Positions 27,944 to 36,541 of a DNA stretch of 64,000 nucleotides are shown here, piece after piece (the stretch's first letter is position 1; each line of letters begins with the position of its first letter). Under the pieces are notes generated by a model. The model did not search any database. It worked only from the letters and a program-made list of their open reading frames with translations, and was not told the DNA's origin. Origin of the DNA: Lactiplantibacillus xiangfangensis (lineage in GTDB: Bacteria > Bacillota > Bacilli > Lactobacillales > Lactobacillaceae); assembly GCF_001438845.1 (NCBI RefSeq), contig NZ_JQCL01000080.1:286073-350072 (forward strand). The letters run 5' to 3'. Position numbers and translations under genes: made by a program.

Positions 27944-28804
27944 ATGATTCAGTCTCAACTAAAGACAATTCTGGATGCCCGGACCATCTCAAACGACGAA
28001 TTTGCGACAATGACTGGTATTGACACACACACAATCGTCAAGTTAATCTCTGGTCGGGCTAAGAGTATCAGCTTTAACCACTTGAACCGCATTACGCGTA
28101 CCCTGAATATCGACTTAAATGATCTCTTTTTGGTCACTCCCGACCTCGAATTAGAAGTGACGCTTCAAACAATTGACGAAGCCACTAAACTTTTTAGTGG
28201 GACCTTACGCTTCATTGACCACGATCAGCATTGTGTCACAGCGTTGCCACTCACCGGACAATATCAACAGTCCGGCCCCCTGTTCACTTTTACAATTAAC
28301 GACGCTTACGACGAGGCCCTTGAAGCTGATGGGATTGCGGAACGTTTAACCGACTTACAGCCCTTTCCCGTGATGACAGCGACCAAACAGCACCTCTTAG
28401 ATTTACTCTCACAATACCCCGAACAACAAGCGTGGTTTGAGCCCGAAGGTATGCCACTAAGTCCTAACCCTACGGATACGGAATTAGAGCGCTACTTACA
28501 GGTAGGTAATCTCATCGCACGGACCCAGTACGAAAAGTTGCACCGGTTATTGGAACCCCTGGTTATGAATTTTCTGGCCGCCCTGTACCACGACTTTCCC
28601 AAATTTCTGGGCAACCCGCAAGACATCACCGTCCCGTGGGGTGTGCCCGACACGTTCCACATCTTCAACTTTGTCTTGGCCGAGAGTCCCACATCACTGG
28701 CCAATAATGGCATTACCAAGCGTCAAGAACAGGTCCGCCAGCAGCACGCCTTTCCCGTTAGTTATACGAGTCTAGATGTCATCAGTTATTTCTCTAACGA
28801 CTAG
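27944..28804 (+). CDS. XRE-type helix-turn-helix regulator with unknown C-terminal domain
   Basis: 286 residues. An N-terminal HTH (about 5-60: LKTILDARTISNDEFATMTGIDTHTIVKLISGRAKSISFNHL...) is followed by a long acidic region with no motif I recognise (EATKLFSGTLRFIDHDQHC, then WFEPEGMPLSPNPTDTELERYLQVG). I chose the ATG at 27944 because AAAGGAG lies 9 bases upstream; the in-frame extension to 27863 has no ribosome site. It is the first gene of the accessory block and points away from trmK. Role beyond DNA binding unknown. Confidence 0.75.
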   Translation: MIQSQLKTILDARTISNDEFATMTGIDTHTIVKLISGRAKSISFNHLNRITRTLNIDLNDLFLVTPDLELEVTLQTIDEATKLFSGTLRFIDHDQHCVTALPLTGQYQQSGPLFTFTINDAYDEALEADGIAERLTDLQPFPVMTATKQHLLDLLSQYPEQQAWFEPEGMPLSPNPTDTELERYLQVGNLIARTQYEKLHRLLEPLVMNFLAALYHDFPKFLGNPQDITVPWGVPDTFHIFNFVLAESPTSLANNGITKRQEQVRQQHAFPVSYTSLDVISYFSND

Positions 28805-28899
28805 TTATTGTATTACACAATTATTAGTTTTTCATCGGCTCAGCCCTCATTAAAACCGCCACGCTACTCGAGCATTCTCACAGCTAATGATGCCTTTAC

Positions 28900-28946
28900 A
28901 ATAGCCGTTCAATTAAGTGACGAGTTCACTTAATTGAACGGCTATT
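28900..28946. repeat. perfect 21-bp inverted repeat
   Basis: Arms 28900-28920 and 28926-28946 are exact reverse complements around a 5-base loop (CGAGT). It ends in TTTT and begins after ACA, so it can act as a terminator for the HTH gene, though the stem is unusually long and AT-rich. Confidence 0.85.
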
Positions 28947-28981
28947 TTCATCCGGGCTTAGTTAGGAAACTAGCCTTAGCA

Positions 28982-29000
28982 AGAATGAATGGTTCATTCT
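28982..29000. promoter_or_regulatory. palindromic operator upstream of TetR gene 1
   Basis: AGAATGAA TGG TTCATTCT, perfect 8-bp arms. It lies next to a candidate -10 (TATACT at about 29017) 17 bases after TTCATT, so a bound repressor would block the promoter. The same half-site recurs at 29781-29797. Confidence 0.8.
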
Positions 29001-29047
29001 AAAACTGACTGATGCTATACTCGCTTCATTCCATGGAGGTGATCAGA

Positions 29048-29719
29048 TTGGATTTACACGAAAAGTTAACGCGCGTTATCACGAGCGCTAAAATTTTATT
29101 CATTGTTCCTGGTTATGCTGAAACTAAAATGACTGACATTGCCGCACATGCTAACCTGGCCGTTGGAACGCTTTATAGTTTATTTCGAAGTAAAGATGAC
29201 TTGTTGAAATTTGTATTTGCGAGTACCCTCGATTCGATGATTATCGATCATGTCCAGACCTTACCTGTGATCCCGCTTTCTGATGACGAGCTTGTCACGC
29301 ACACCGCTGAAATCTACCAGCAAGCAACACACCAATTACATAAGTTGACGACGAATTATTCAACTGATGCACGATTTTCCGCAATGTTGGACTACCTGTT
29401 TGCCAACTTTCACCAATATGGTGCCTATTTTCTAATCCTCGAGCGTAATCCACAAATGAGTCCAGCCTTATTAAAACTATATAAACATTATCGACAGCAG
29501 CTGTACACAGACGTTGCCCAATTGTTAGCCACCTTAGTTGCCTCTGATGAGGTCCGTTACCTCAGTCATCCAGAAAACGACGCGTTATTGATTATTGACC
29601 AAATCTTCTGGTGGTCTGCCCACAAACAATACGACTCTTTTGACCACCAGACCAACCATTTTGATCAACAACAGATGAAAAATTGCGTTATTCAGCAACT
29701 AACGGCTAGTTATACCTGA
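29048..29719 (+). CDS. TetR/AcrR-family repressor 1
   Basis: 223 residues starting at TTG behind GGAGGTGATC. N-terminal TetR HTH: ITSAKILFIVPGYAETKMTDIAAHANLAVGTLYSLFRSKDDLLKFVF; the C-terminal ligand domain is family-specific. It lies 97 bases before the YhgE-type gene in the same orientation, and copies of one palindrome precede both genes, so it most likely represses itself and that membrane protein. Confidence 0.92.
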   Translation: MDLHEKLTRVITSAKILFIVPGYAETKMTDIAAHANLAVGTLYSLFRSKDDLLKFVFASTLDSMIIDHVQTLPVIPLSDDELVTHTAEIYQQATHQLHKLTTNYSTDARFSAMLDYLFANFHQYGAYFLILERNPQMSPALLKLYKHYRQQLYTDVAQLLATLVASDEVRYLSHPENDALLIIDQIFWWSAHKQYDSFDHQTNHFDQQQMKNCVIQQLTASYT

Positions 29720-29780
29720 AATAGCTAGTTGAGTCTTTAAAAAAGCGGTCAACGGACCGTTTTTCTTTAATCAGTCTACT

Positions 29781-29797
29781 GAATGAATCATTCATTA
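29781..29797. promoter_or_regulatory. second copy of the TetR-1 operator, before the YhgE-type gene
   Basis: GAATGAA TCA TTCATTA repeats the half-sites of 28983-28999 (GAATGAA TGG TTCATTC). It stands 20 bases before the ATG of the membrane protein. Confidence 0.8.
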
Positions 29798-29816
29798 TAA
29801 AAGTATGGGGGCATTA

Positions 29817-31502
29817 ATGATGTTTTTAGATGAATGGAAATACGTTTTTCGTACCAAGGGGTTATTGCGAATTATTCTTGGGATTTTACTGATTCCAACC
29901 TTTTACGCCGTCATCTTTCTCGCTTCATTATGGAATCCTTATAGTAATGTGAAACACTTGCCCGTCGGTATCGTCAACAACGACGCAAGGGTTGTCAACC
30001 ACCAGACGAGCTACTCACTCGGAAAAGCCTTAACCAACCGCCTAACCCGAACCGACAGCGCAGATTTCAAAACCATCAATCAGACGCGTGCTAATCACGA
30101 TCTTAAAACCGGCAAGCTCTATATGGTCATTACAATTCCCAAAAGTTTTTCCAAACAGGCCACCCAATTAGGCCAGCATAAGTTCAAAAACATCGATTTA
30201 AACTATCACACTAATGCAGGCTTTAGTTTCATTGCGATGAAGATGTCGACGACAATCGCTGAAAGTGTCCAAAAATCTGTCAATCAACAGTTAACCACGG
30301 CCTACTTACAAGTAATGGCCCAGACACTCACCAATACTGGGAAGCAATTAACAACGGCTGACCAAGCCCTGACGCAAACAAATGCCGGACTCAAGCAAAC
30401 TACTAGCGACGAAAACCAGCTTGCAACTGCAGATCAAACGCTTAGTAACCATGAAGCTGAGATTCAAAACGGGCTCACACGATTAGCCACTGGAACGACA
30501 AAATTAACTACTGGGCTCAAACAGATTACGCAAAATAATCAGCAGCTCGCACAAATTTTGACAACATCAACTCAAAAAAACTCAATCACAGCCACCAAGC
30601 AGGCCGTACAAAAACTACTGACTACAAACACAGCCATTGCCCAACAGGCCATTGCTGGTAATAATCAGAATCTTGCTGCCATTCAATCTCTCAATCAAGG
30701 CGTTTCAAAACTAAGTACGGGTGCAGCAAGTCTCACTGGCGATACGACCAAATTAGCTCAGGGTACCAATTTGATCCATCAAGCCAACACAAAAATTGCC
30801 ACTGGTCTTAAAGCTGGCGGGCAACAACTGATTGCTGCTGGTCAAGACACCACGCACCAAGTAAAAAACATTGTCAGCCCCATAAAGCTCACTCATACGG
30901 ACACCACACACGTTAAAAACAATGGGACCGGTATGACGCCTTACTTAATGTCGGTCGCTTTATTTGTCGGTTGTATTACTTTTAATATTATTTACGACAT
31001 GTTTACACCCCATCGGCGGCCTAAAAATGCCTTTGATTGGTGGGGCGAAAAGATTCCCTTCTTCTTAACCTTTACACTGGCCGCCGCAACCATTATGTTC
31101 TTAATGTTACTGCTCATTAATCGGCTCACACCATTACAACCAATTAGGACGTGGCTATTTGCGATCCTGACCATGTGGGCCTTTGGGAGTATCGTGACAT
31201 TTTTCAATCTGATTATGGGAAAAACCGGGGCCTGGCTCATGCTGATCTTTATGATCATCCAATTAGGGGGTTCGGCTGGAACCTATCCCATCCAATTATC
31301 AAATTACTTTTTCCAAGTCATTCACCCCTACTTGCCAATGAGTATTTCAATTGATGCTTTTAGAAGTACCCTCTCAATCGGCAACAGCATCCTATCGGAG
31401 ACAATCATTTTCGGCACAGTGATTCTTATTTTCAACTTACTGATGCTGATTACCTTTTCGTTAAATATGAAAAAAGTCACGACTTTTCCGTATGACAACT
31501 GA
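29817..31502 (+). CDS. YhgE/Pip-type membrane protein 1 (ABC-2-like)
   Basis: About 561 residues. One N-terminal membrane helix (LRIILGILLIPTFYAVIFLASLWNP) is followed by the YhgE/Pip signature LPVGIVNNDARV, a large extracytoplasmic region (about 60-360) rich in Thr, Gln, Asn and Leu with coiled-coil repeats (LTTADQALTQTNAGLKQTT), and five or six helices in the last 200 residues. The family includes the phage infection protein of lactococci. GGGGG lies 5-8 bases before ATGATG at 29817/29820, so the exact start is open. Controlled by TetR 1 and its operators. Confidence 0.88.
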   Translation: MMFLDEWKYVFRTKGLLRIILGILLIPTFYAVIFLASLWNPYSNVKHLPVGIVNNDARVVNHQTSYSLGKALTNRLTRTDSADFKTINQTRANHDLKTGKLYMVITIPKSFSKQATQLGQHKFKNIDLNYHTNAGFSFIAMKMSTTIAESVQKSVNQQLTTAYLQVMAQTLTNTGKQLTTADQALTQTNAGLKQTTSDENQLATADQTLSNHEAEIQNGLTRLATGTTKLTTGLKQITQNNQQLAQILTTSTQKNSITATKQAVQKLLTTNTAIAQQAIAGNNQNLAAIQSLNQGVSKLSTGAASLTGDTTKLAQGTNLIHQANTKIATGLKAGGQQLIAAGQDTTHQVKNIVSPIKLTHTDTTHVKNNGTGMTPYLMSVALFVGCITFNIIYDMFTPHRRPKNAFDWWGEKIPFFLTFTLAAATIMFLMLLLINRLTPLQPIRTWLFAILTMWAFGSIVTFFNLIMGKTGAWLMLIFMIIQLGGSAGTYPIQLSNYFFQVIHPYLPMSISIDAFRSTLSIGNSILSETIIFGTVILIFNLLMLITFSLNMKKVTTFPYDN

Positions 31503-31532
31503 GAGATTACAGTCATAATTATGATTCAATTT

Positions 31533-31573
31533 AAAAACTGGTGTTAATGGCAAACCCATCAGCACCAGTTTTT
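31533..31573. terminator. terminator between the two convergent YhgE/TetR modules
   Basis: AAAACTGGTG / CACCAGTTTT stem, 10 bp, flanked by A and T tracts on both sides; can serve both strands. Confidence 0.85.
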
Positions 31574-31618
31574 ATATGCTAAAATATCAGAATCATGTCC
31601 ATGACACAGCAGTAACGA

Positions 31619-32269
31619 TTACTTATTCAAGCTTGGTTTCATTTTCATTGTGTCCGGCGTTACCTGCGCAGAACCGGTCAGAATTGTTGCCAAATCAAGT
31701 GGTGATAATAAGCGACTATGCAAAAAAGTAGCATACGCGGCTGTTGGCGAAACCATCGGCATCTGATTTAACCAATAGTTCAAAATTGTTACAACATTTT
31801 CGACAATTAAGGCCCTAGCCAACTGTGGTGGTACTTGCAAGCTTTCCGCCTGATTATTTGATATCGAAATTGGTGAACCAATTACCAGCTGTTCACCAAT
31901 TAAGTGGCGCATTTTAGTTAATAACGCAGTCTCTGGACAATTGACCAACGTTCGAATACTACGGCGGTGCTGATAAATGAACATCATCATCACATAGAAT
32001 GCATCAACATCTGACTTAGCAGATAATTCGGTGAGATCTGGCTTGGGATACTTTTCAAAAATAGCCGTCATCGCATTAATTAACTGGTCTTCATATTGGT
32101 CCAACAAATCATACTTATCCAGGTAGTACCGATAAAAAGTTCCGCGTGAAATCTTGGCTGCTCGTAAAATATCAGCCACCGTTACTGTTTTAAATGCTTT
32201 ATCTTGAATTAATTTCAGTAGGGCCGCGGCAATTCGCTGCTTAGTCTCCTGCTGATGTGCACTAATCAT
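31619..32269 (-). CDS. TetR/AcrR-family repressor 2
   Basis: 216 residues. N-terminal HTH KQRIAAALLKLIQDKAFKTVTVADILRAAKISRGTFYRYYLDKYDLLDQYE; C-terminal domain of the TetR_C type seen in DhaS-like regulators. The ATG overlaps the TAA stop of the YhgE-type gene 2 (TAATG), so the two are co-translated and the repressor probably controls that operon through the palindrome at 33811-33827. Confidence 0.92.
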   Translation of the reverse strand: MISAHQQETKQRIAAALLKLIQDKAFKTVTVADILRAAKISRGTFYRYYLDKYDLLDQYEDQLINAMTAIFEKYPKPDLTELSAKSDVDAFYVMMMFIYQHRRSIRTLVNCPETALLTKMRHLIGEQLVIGSPISISNNQAESLQVPPQLARALIVENVVTILNYWLNQMPMVSPTAAYATFLHSRLLSPLDLATILTGSAQVTPDTMKMKPSLNK

Positions 32270-33786
32270 TACTTCTTCACCGCCCTTACAAAATCCTCAC
32301 CATCTAAAAAGCCAAATTTATTTGTTTGAATATTGATGGCAAACTTCAAAGCAATTAGTCCACTTGCCACTACTAGAATTGCCATCATGATCAAACTATC
32401 CATTTGAATCGAACCCCCTAATGAAATTGCATGCCGCAACCCATCGATCAGATAAGTCATTGGCAAATACGGATTTAAACGACTTGCAAACGAGCTCGTG
32501 AGTTGAACCGGATATAAACCAGCAGAGGCCGATAACTGCAATACCAAGACAATCGTGATTAGCCAAGTACCAAATCCGCCCAACAAAATCCGCAGACCAA
32601 AGATAATTGCTAAAAAAGTCAATGAACCCAGTAATAACAGACTAAATAATTGTAAATTTGTTTTTGCTTGTAATCCAATTATCGTGTGTAAAACAATAAA
32701 GAGCCCGCTTGATTGTAATAGCCCCACTAAACCAACTATCGAAAATTTAGCGCCCCACCAAGTCCACCAATGACGTGGTCGTATGGTCGGTGTATATGCG
32801 TCAAACATTGTGCCCACTGCAATGCCACCAACAAACAATCCAATTGCAATCGCAAATGGCGCCATCCCCGTACCATTATTTGGTACCTTCGCCTCATCGG
32901 TCGTGATTGCTTGAACTGGACTGGCAAGAATCGCTGCATTATGAGAACTATCACGAATTGTGCTTAACTTTTCAGCACTCATCAACAATGTTTGCGCTTC
33001 AGCCTGGTTACCATTCTTTAGTTTTGTCAATCCTTGACCCATTGCTTGCGTTCCAGCCGTCAATGCTTGAGTCCCAGTACTAAGCTTTGTCAGACCAGTT
33101 TTTATCGGCAACGTTGCCGAACTAGTTGGCAACTGGTCTTGAAATTGATTCAATCCAGCAAATAATTTCTGTGTACTCTGTGATAACTCATTGACACCGG
33201 TTTGTAACTGAACATCACCTTTAGCTAAGGCTTGACTACCGGTCCCGGCAGTTCTGAGACCATCTTTAACATTGTGAACCGTTCCAAGCAAAATACTGGC
33301 ATACATTTTAGTCACTTGAGTCGCAACCTTTGCTTGAATGGCATTAGCAGCACCAGTCGTCATTTTTGAAACAATAAAGTTACGACCAGAACTGATTCGA
33401 TAATGTAATTGTAACTGGTGGGGCTGATTGCTTAGTAACGTGGTTGCATTTTTAGAAAAATCACTTGGAATCGTAACAATCATATAGTACTGACCCGTTG
33501 CCAACCCTGCCTCAGCATGTTTTTTTGAAACCTGATGATAAGCTAAAGAATCTGAACGTTTCAACGATTTGACCAAATTATGGCCAATTTGAATCGTCTT
33601 ACCGTGATATCGACGAGTCTTGTCTTGGTTCACTACCGCAACTGGAATATCCGCCATTTTCCCATAAGTATTCCACATAGACGATAAATACAACCAGCAA
33701 TAAATTGCCGGAATTAAAGCAATCATTACTAGTACTAAAATCATGCCATAATCATGACTGAGCTTTTTCCATTCTGCTTTAAACAT
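32269..33786 (-). CDS. YhgE/Pip-type membrane protein 2 (ABC-2-like)
   Basis: 505 residues from the ATG at 33786, preceded by GGGGAGTGATAAAA; a 71-codon upstream extension without a ribosome site is rejected. It has MILVLVMIALIPAIYCWLYLSSMWN as first helix, IPVAVVNQDKTR as YhgE signature, a coiled-coil-prone extracytoplasmic region (SKGDVQLQTGVNELSQSTQKL-like repeats) and C-terminal helices with GAKFSIVGLVGLLQSSGLF and SASAGLYPVQL. A paralogue of the gene at 29817, about 60 residues shorter in the extracytoplasmic part. Operon with TetR 2. Confidence 0.88.
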   Translation of the reverse strand: MFKAEWKKLSHDYGMILVLVMIALIPAIYCWLYLSSMWNTYGKMADIPVAVVNQDKTRRYHGKTIQIGHNLVKSLKRSDSLAYHQVSKKHAEAGLATGQYYMIVTIPSDFSKNATTLLSNQPHQLQLHYRISSGRNFIVSKMTTGAANAIQAKVATQVTKMYASILLGTVHNVKDGLRTAGTGSQALAKGDVQLQTGVNELSQSTQKLFAGLNQFQDQLPTSSATLPIKTGLTKLSTGTQALTAGTQAMGQGLTKLKNGNQAEAQTLLMSAEKLSTIRDSSHNAAILASPVQAITTDEAKVPNNGTGMAPFAIAIGLFVGGIAVGTMFDAYTPTIRPRHWWTWWGAKFSIVGLVGLLQSSGLFIVLHTIIGLQAKTNLQLFSLLLLGSLTFLAIIFGLRILLGGFGTWLITIVLVLQLSASAGLYPVQLTSSFASRLNPYLPMTYLIDGLRHAISLGGSIQMDSLIMMAILVVASGLIALKFAINIQTNKFGFLDGEDFVRAVKK

Positions 33787-34124
33787 TTTTATCACTCCCC
33801 AAAATGATCCTTGAACAACTTGTTCAAAAATCAGTTTAAAGAGCCTGAAACACATTAACAAGAAACAAAATAGTGATAGTTGTATATTTTTACCGCAATA
33901 TTTATTGCTAAAGACAGCCTTACCAATAATTACACCAATAAGCAGGTCATATTTAAGAACTATCACCCCAATAGTTTCATTATCACAATGAATGCCCATT
34001 TACCGCAATAACACACTTTTTGTTTAGTCAGTATCCGAATTCAGCTTAAATATTTGGTGTAAGCCTCTAATCCACGCTGTGATAGCGTTACAATCATTTT
34101 AATAAATGAAAGGATGTGCTAACT
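33787..34124. other. 338-bp divergent intergenic region
   Basis: Holds leaders and promoters for the YhgE-type gene 2 (candidate TTGTTA, 17 bases, TAAACT on the minus strand) and the isomerase gene. A 12-bp direct repeat TTTACCGCAATA occurs at 33889-33900 and 33999-34010. A cre-like word TGATAGCGTTACAA is at 34080-34093. I see no gene in it. Confidence 0.5.
33811..33827. promoter_or_regulatory. operator of YhgE/TetR module 2
   Basis: TTGAACAA C TTGTTCAA, perfect 8-1-8 palindrome 25 bases upstream of the ATG and just downstream of the candidate promoter; typical TetR-family site and unlike that of module 1. Confidence 0.8.
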
Positions 34125-34751
34125 TTGAAAATTGCCATAATTCAAGCAACCACACAAATTGATAAAAATAAATTATTGTTTCAAACCACCCAACAAGCCG
34201 CTGGAGATGAAAATCAAGTCATTAACTTTGGCGTTTTTGATAAGGATCCACAACTATCTTATGTCCAGGTCTCACTGCTAGTTGGGTTACTACTGAATAC
34301 TAAGGCAGTTGACTATGTCATTACTGGCTGTAGTTCCGGCAACGGTATGGCGATTGCTTGTAATAGTTTTCCCAACGTCATCTGCGGATATTTACCCACA
34401 CCCAGTGATGCCTACTTATTTGGCCGTATTAATCATGGTAACTGTGCCTCTCTGCCGCTAGGTCTAAACTTCGGCTGGGCTGGTGAGTTAAACCTTCAAT
34501 TCACATTGGAAAAGCTCTTTGATGGTCCAATGAATACTGGCTATCCACAGGCAGATTCTAAACGTAAGGAACACGATGCGATGATGTTGCAAAATATTAA
34601 GCAGTACGCTCAAACCAATATATTCGATATTATTAGACACATTGATTATGATTTTATGGCACCCATCTACCAAAAACATGATATTTTCGACTATATCTTT
34701 AAGCACGGTACTGCAAAACAACAACTCCAACAGCTAAAAAAATTGTACTAA
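34125..34751 (+). CDS. RpiB/LacA/LacB-family sugar-phosphate isomerase
   Basis: 208 residues from a TTG preceded by AAAGGATG. KIAIIQATTQIDKN at the N-terminus, AVDYVITGCSSGNGMAIACN in the position of the RpiB/LacAB catalytic CGTGxGM loop, and GRINHGNCASLPLGLNFGWAGELN. The family interconverts aldose and ketose phosphates such as ribose 5-phosphate or galactose 6-phosphate; this divergent member's substrate is unknown. No kinase or transporter for a sugar lies beside it. A candidate cre site sits just upstream. Convergent with the MFS gene, 13 bases apart. Confidence 0.8.
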   Translation: MKIAIIQATTQIDKNKLLFQTTQQAAGDENQVINFGVFDKDPQLSYVQVSLLVGLLLNTKAVDYVITGCSSGNGMAIACNSFPNVICGYLPTPSDAYLFGRINHGNCASLPLGLNFGWAGELNLQFTLEKLFDGPMNTGYPQADSKRKEHDAMMLQNIKQYAQTNIFDIIRHIDYDFMAPIYQKHDIFDYIFKHGTAKQQLQQLKKLY

Positions 34752-34764
34752 CTGTTAAACACCG

Positions 34765-35928
34765 CTAGTTATTAAGAAACTTACTTCTAAAAATAAATCC
34801 AATAACAATAATAACTTCAAACACTATCCCAACTATAGTAAACACGCCTGAGCCAAATATATTCGCCAACCACGCAGCTCCTAGAGTTCCAACGACCGTA
34901 CTGGCATCCGTAATGGCTAAAACTTTCGCCATTGTGGTGCTCATTTGACCAATGGCCACTTCGCGTTGAATTTTTGAAAAGAACTGGACATTAAACATGC
35001 CCCTGATCAATCCCAGCAAAAGCATCCCAACCATCATGCTGAGGATGTATGGATACAATAGTAGTAAACTAACTGGCAATAATAAGCTTAGTACGCTCAA
35101 TTTGGTTCCAGGTAACGCACTTAAAACGATTGGTGCAAGCAGGATACCTACAGCTTCAAACGTCAGTAACAAGCTTAAAAGCCAATTGTTTTTTAAGACA
35201 ACCAGTGAGAGCCATGGCACCAACACTGCAACTAGCGCATCGACAAAGCAACCAATGGCAGCAAGTATTAAGTTGTACTTAATACCCTTCTCAACATGGA
35301 TTGCATAGCCATCTTGTAGCTTACATATATCACTACTTGAGACTCTTTTTCTTTGTAATTTAAAATCAAAAATAACCGATAACAGAAAAAGTAGTCCAAT
35401 TATAAAAATAATGAACTTTGGATCAATAACGACCAATAATCCAGTGACTAAAATGGATGACGTGATGATTGATAGCTGACGGACTTGCGTTTGAATACTA
35501 TTTATCTTTCTGATTTCATTATTAACAAACAGTTCTGGAATTATAGTTTTATTACTGAGCTTATAAAAAACACCAATTGATTTATTTAACACGGAAACAA
35601 TAACTAAAAGTGTGACCATTTGTACCGATAGTGCCATTAACCCATAAGTGAAAATAAACAAGATTCCCGTCAAAAGATCCGTCACCGCCATCACGACTTT
35701 TGCGTTTAAAGCTTTAACGACCCTACCAGCTATTAAATTCAATGCAATGGCTGGTAACATCGTTATTGTTAAAACTTTACTGAGTAATTCAGGCGAGCCG
35801 GTCTCTTTTATCATCATCCAAGAAACTAAGTAGGAAAAACCGTAAAAGCAAAAGAAAGTAATTGTCATACTAGCAATGTACGGTCCCTGATTATTCAATT
35901 TTCTAGCCGGTGCTATATCTTTATCCAT
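34765..35928 (-). CDS. MFS transporter
   Basis: 387 residues from the ATG at 35928, with about ten to twelve membrane helices. SMTITFFCFYGFSYLVSWMMIKETGSP starts helix 1, LIAGRVVKALNAKVVMAVTDLLTG covers the loop 2-3 region, and the last helices end GVFTIVGIVFEVIIVIGFIFRSKFLNN. It looks like an MFS_3-type exporter. The start is uncertain: GGGTGA is 9 bases before the chosen ATG, and an in-frame extension to 36099 would add a basic leader without a visible ribosome site. Substrate unknown. Confidence 0.78.
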   Translation of the reverse strand: MDKDIAPARKLNNQGPYIASMTITFFCFYGFSYLVSWMMIKETGSPELLSKVLTITMLPAIALNLIAGRVVKALNAKVVMAVTDLLTGILFIFTYGLMALSVQMVTLLVIVSVLNKSIGVFYKLSNKTIIPELFVNNEIRKINSIQTQVRQLSIITSSILVTGLLVVIDPKFIIFIIGLLFLLSVIFDFKLQRKRVSSSDICKLQDGYAIHVEKGIKYNLILAAIGCFVDALVAVLVPWLSLVVLKNNWLLSLLLTFEAVGILLAPIVLSALPGTKLSVLSLLLPVSLLLLYPYILSMMVGMLLLGLIRGMFNVQFFSKIQREVAIGQMSTTMAKVLAITDASTVVGTLGAAWLANIFGSGVFTIVGIVFEVIIVIGFIFRSKFLNN

Positions 35929-36276
35929 CTTGTTATTCACCCAACGTTTCGTACCAATATTTTGAAATTTGCTTACCCATTCAACCAATACTATTAATAT
36001 AGCTATAGGACGTAAACGAACGCGTAACTTAAAGTAAATAGGATGTATAGATCTCGTAAATCCTATTTTCGTAAAAAATATCCAAGTCCGTAGCGACACT
36101 TATACAGGCCAAAATCAGTTTCTTTAGCCTTTCTATATACAATTCTTCAACTGACTAATGCTTGTTACATACAATTGACATATTTTACATCAGGGTATGA
36201 TACGATAATGGCACATCACTTTAAGACTTAAAATATTTCTCATGCAAACCGATCAACTCAAAAGGAGTAACTAATC
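35929..36276. other. intergenic region with a plus-strand promoter candidate
   Basis: Contains TTGACA at 36177-36182 followed 15 bases later by TATGAT (or 17 bases later by TGATAC), pointing to the micro-gene at 36277. No further gene seen. Confidence 0.45.
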
Positions 36277-36445
36277 ATGCCTGAAATTAATATTGGCGCC
36301 ACCGCTAAGCTTCCCGCACCCTAAACCGGTGTCCCTGGCATCGTCATTTTTTTATGCCACCAAGGACCAGTATCTAGTTCGAATTGGCGTCAGCCAGCAA
36401 TTCTATTTTCAAGCGACCGACTTGAGTGCTTGGAGTACCAAATAA
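36277..36445 (+). pseudogene. frame-disrupted micro-gene (about 55 codons)
   Basis: An ATG with AAAGGAG 9 bases upstream starts MPEINIGATAKLPAP and meets TAA after 15 codons. Skipping one base at the CCC-TAA junction (36319-36324) opens a frame that runs AAA CCG GTG ... to a stop at 36443-36445, giving a 55-residue product that ends in YATKDQYLVRIGVSQQFYF QATDLSAWSTK. A candidate promoter and a strong terminator flank it. So one extra base disrupts an otherwise complete gene; alternatives are a sequencing error or +1 frameshifting at CCC-UAA. Product unknown. Confidence 0.55.
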
Positions 36446-36463
36446 AAAGTGCACCGTTAAAAA

Positions 36464-36510
36464 AGCTAGCCCAGTCTCTGATTGTCTAACGACTCAGAAC
36501 TGGGCTAGCT
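36464..36510. terminator. bidirectional terminator
   Basis: 12-bp perfect stem AGCTAGCCCAGT / ACTGGGCTAGCT with A run before and CTTTT after. Serves the micro-gene on the plus strand and the membrane protein gene on the minus strand. Confidence 0.88.
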
Positions 36511-36541
36511 CTTTTATTAAAATAAAACCTTATTAAATCAA

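Noticed and set aside
33787-33999. 71-codon N-terminal extension of YhgE-type protein 2
   Set aside because: It has no ribosome site, covers the operator and promoter, and the family N-terminus begins at the downstream ATG with GGGGAG.
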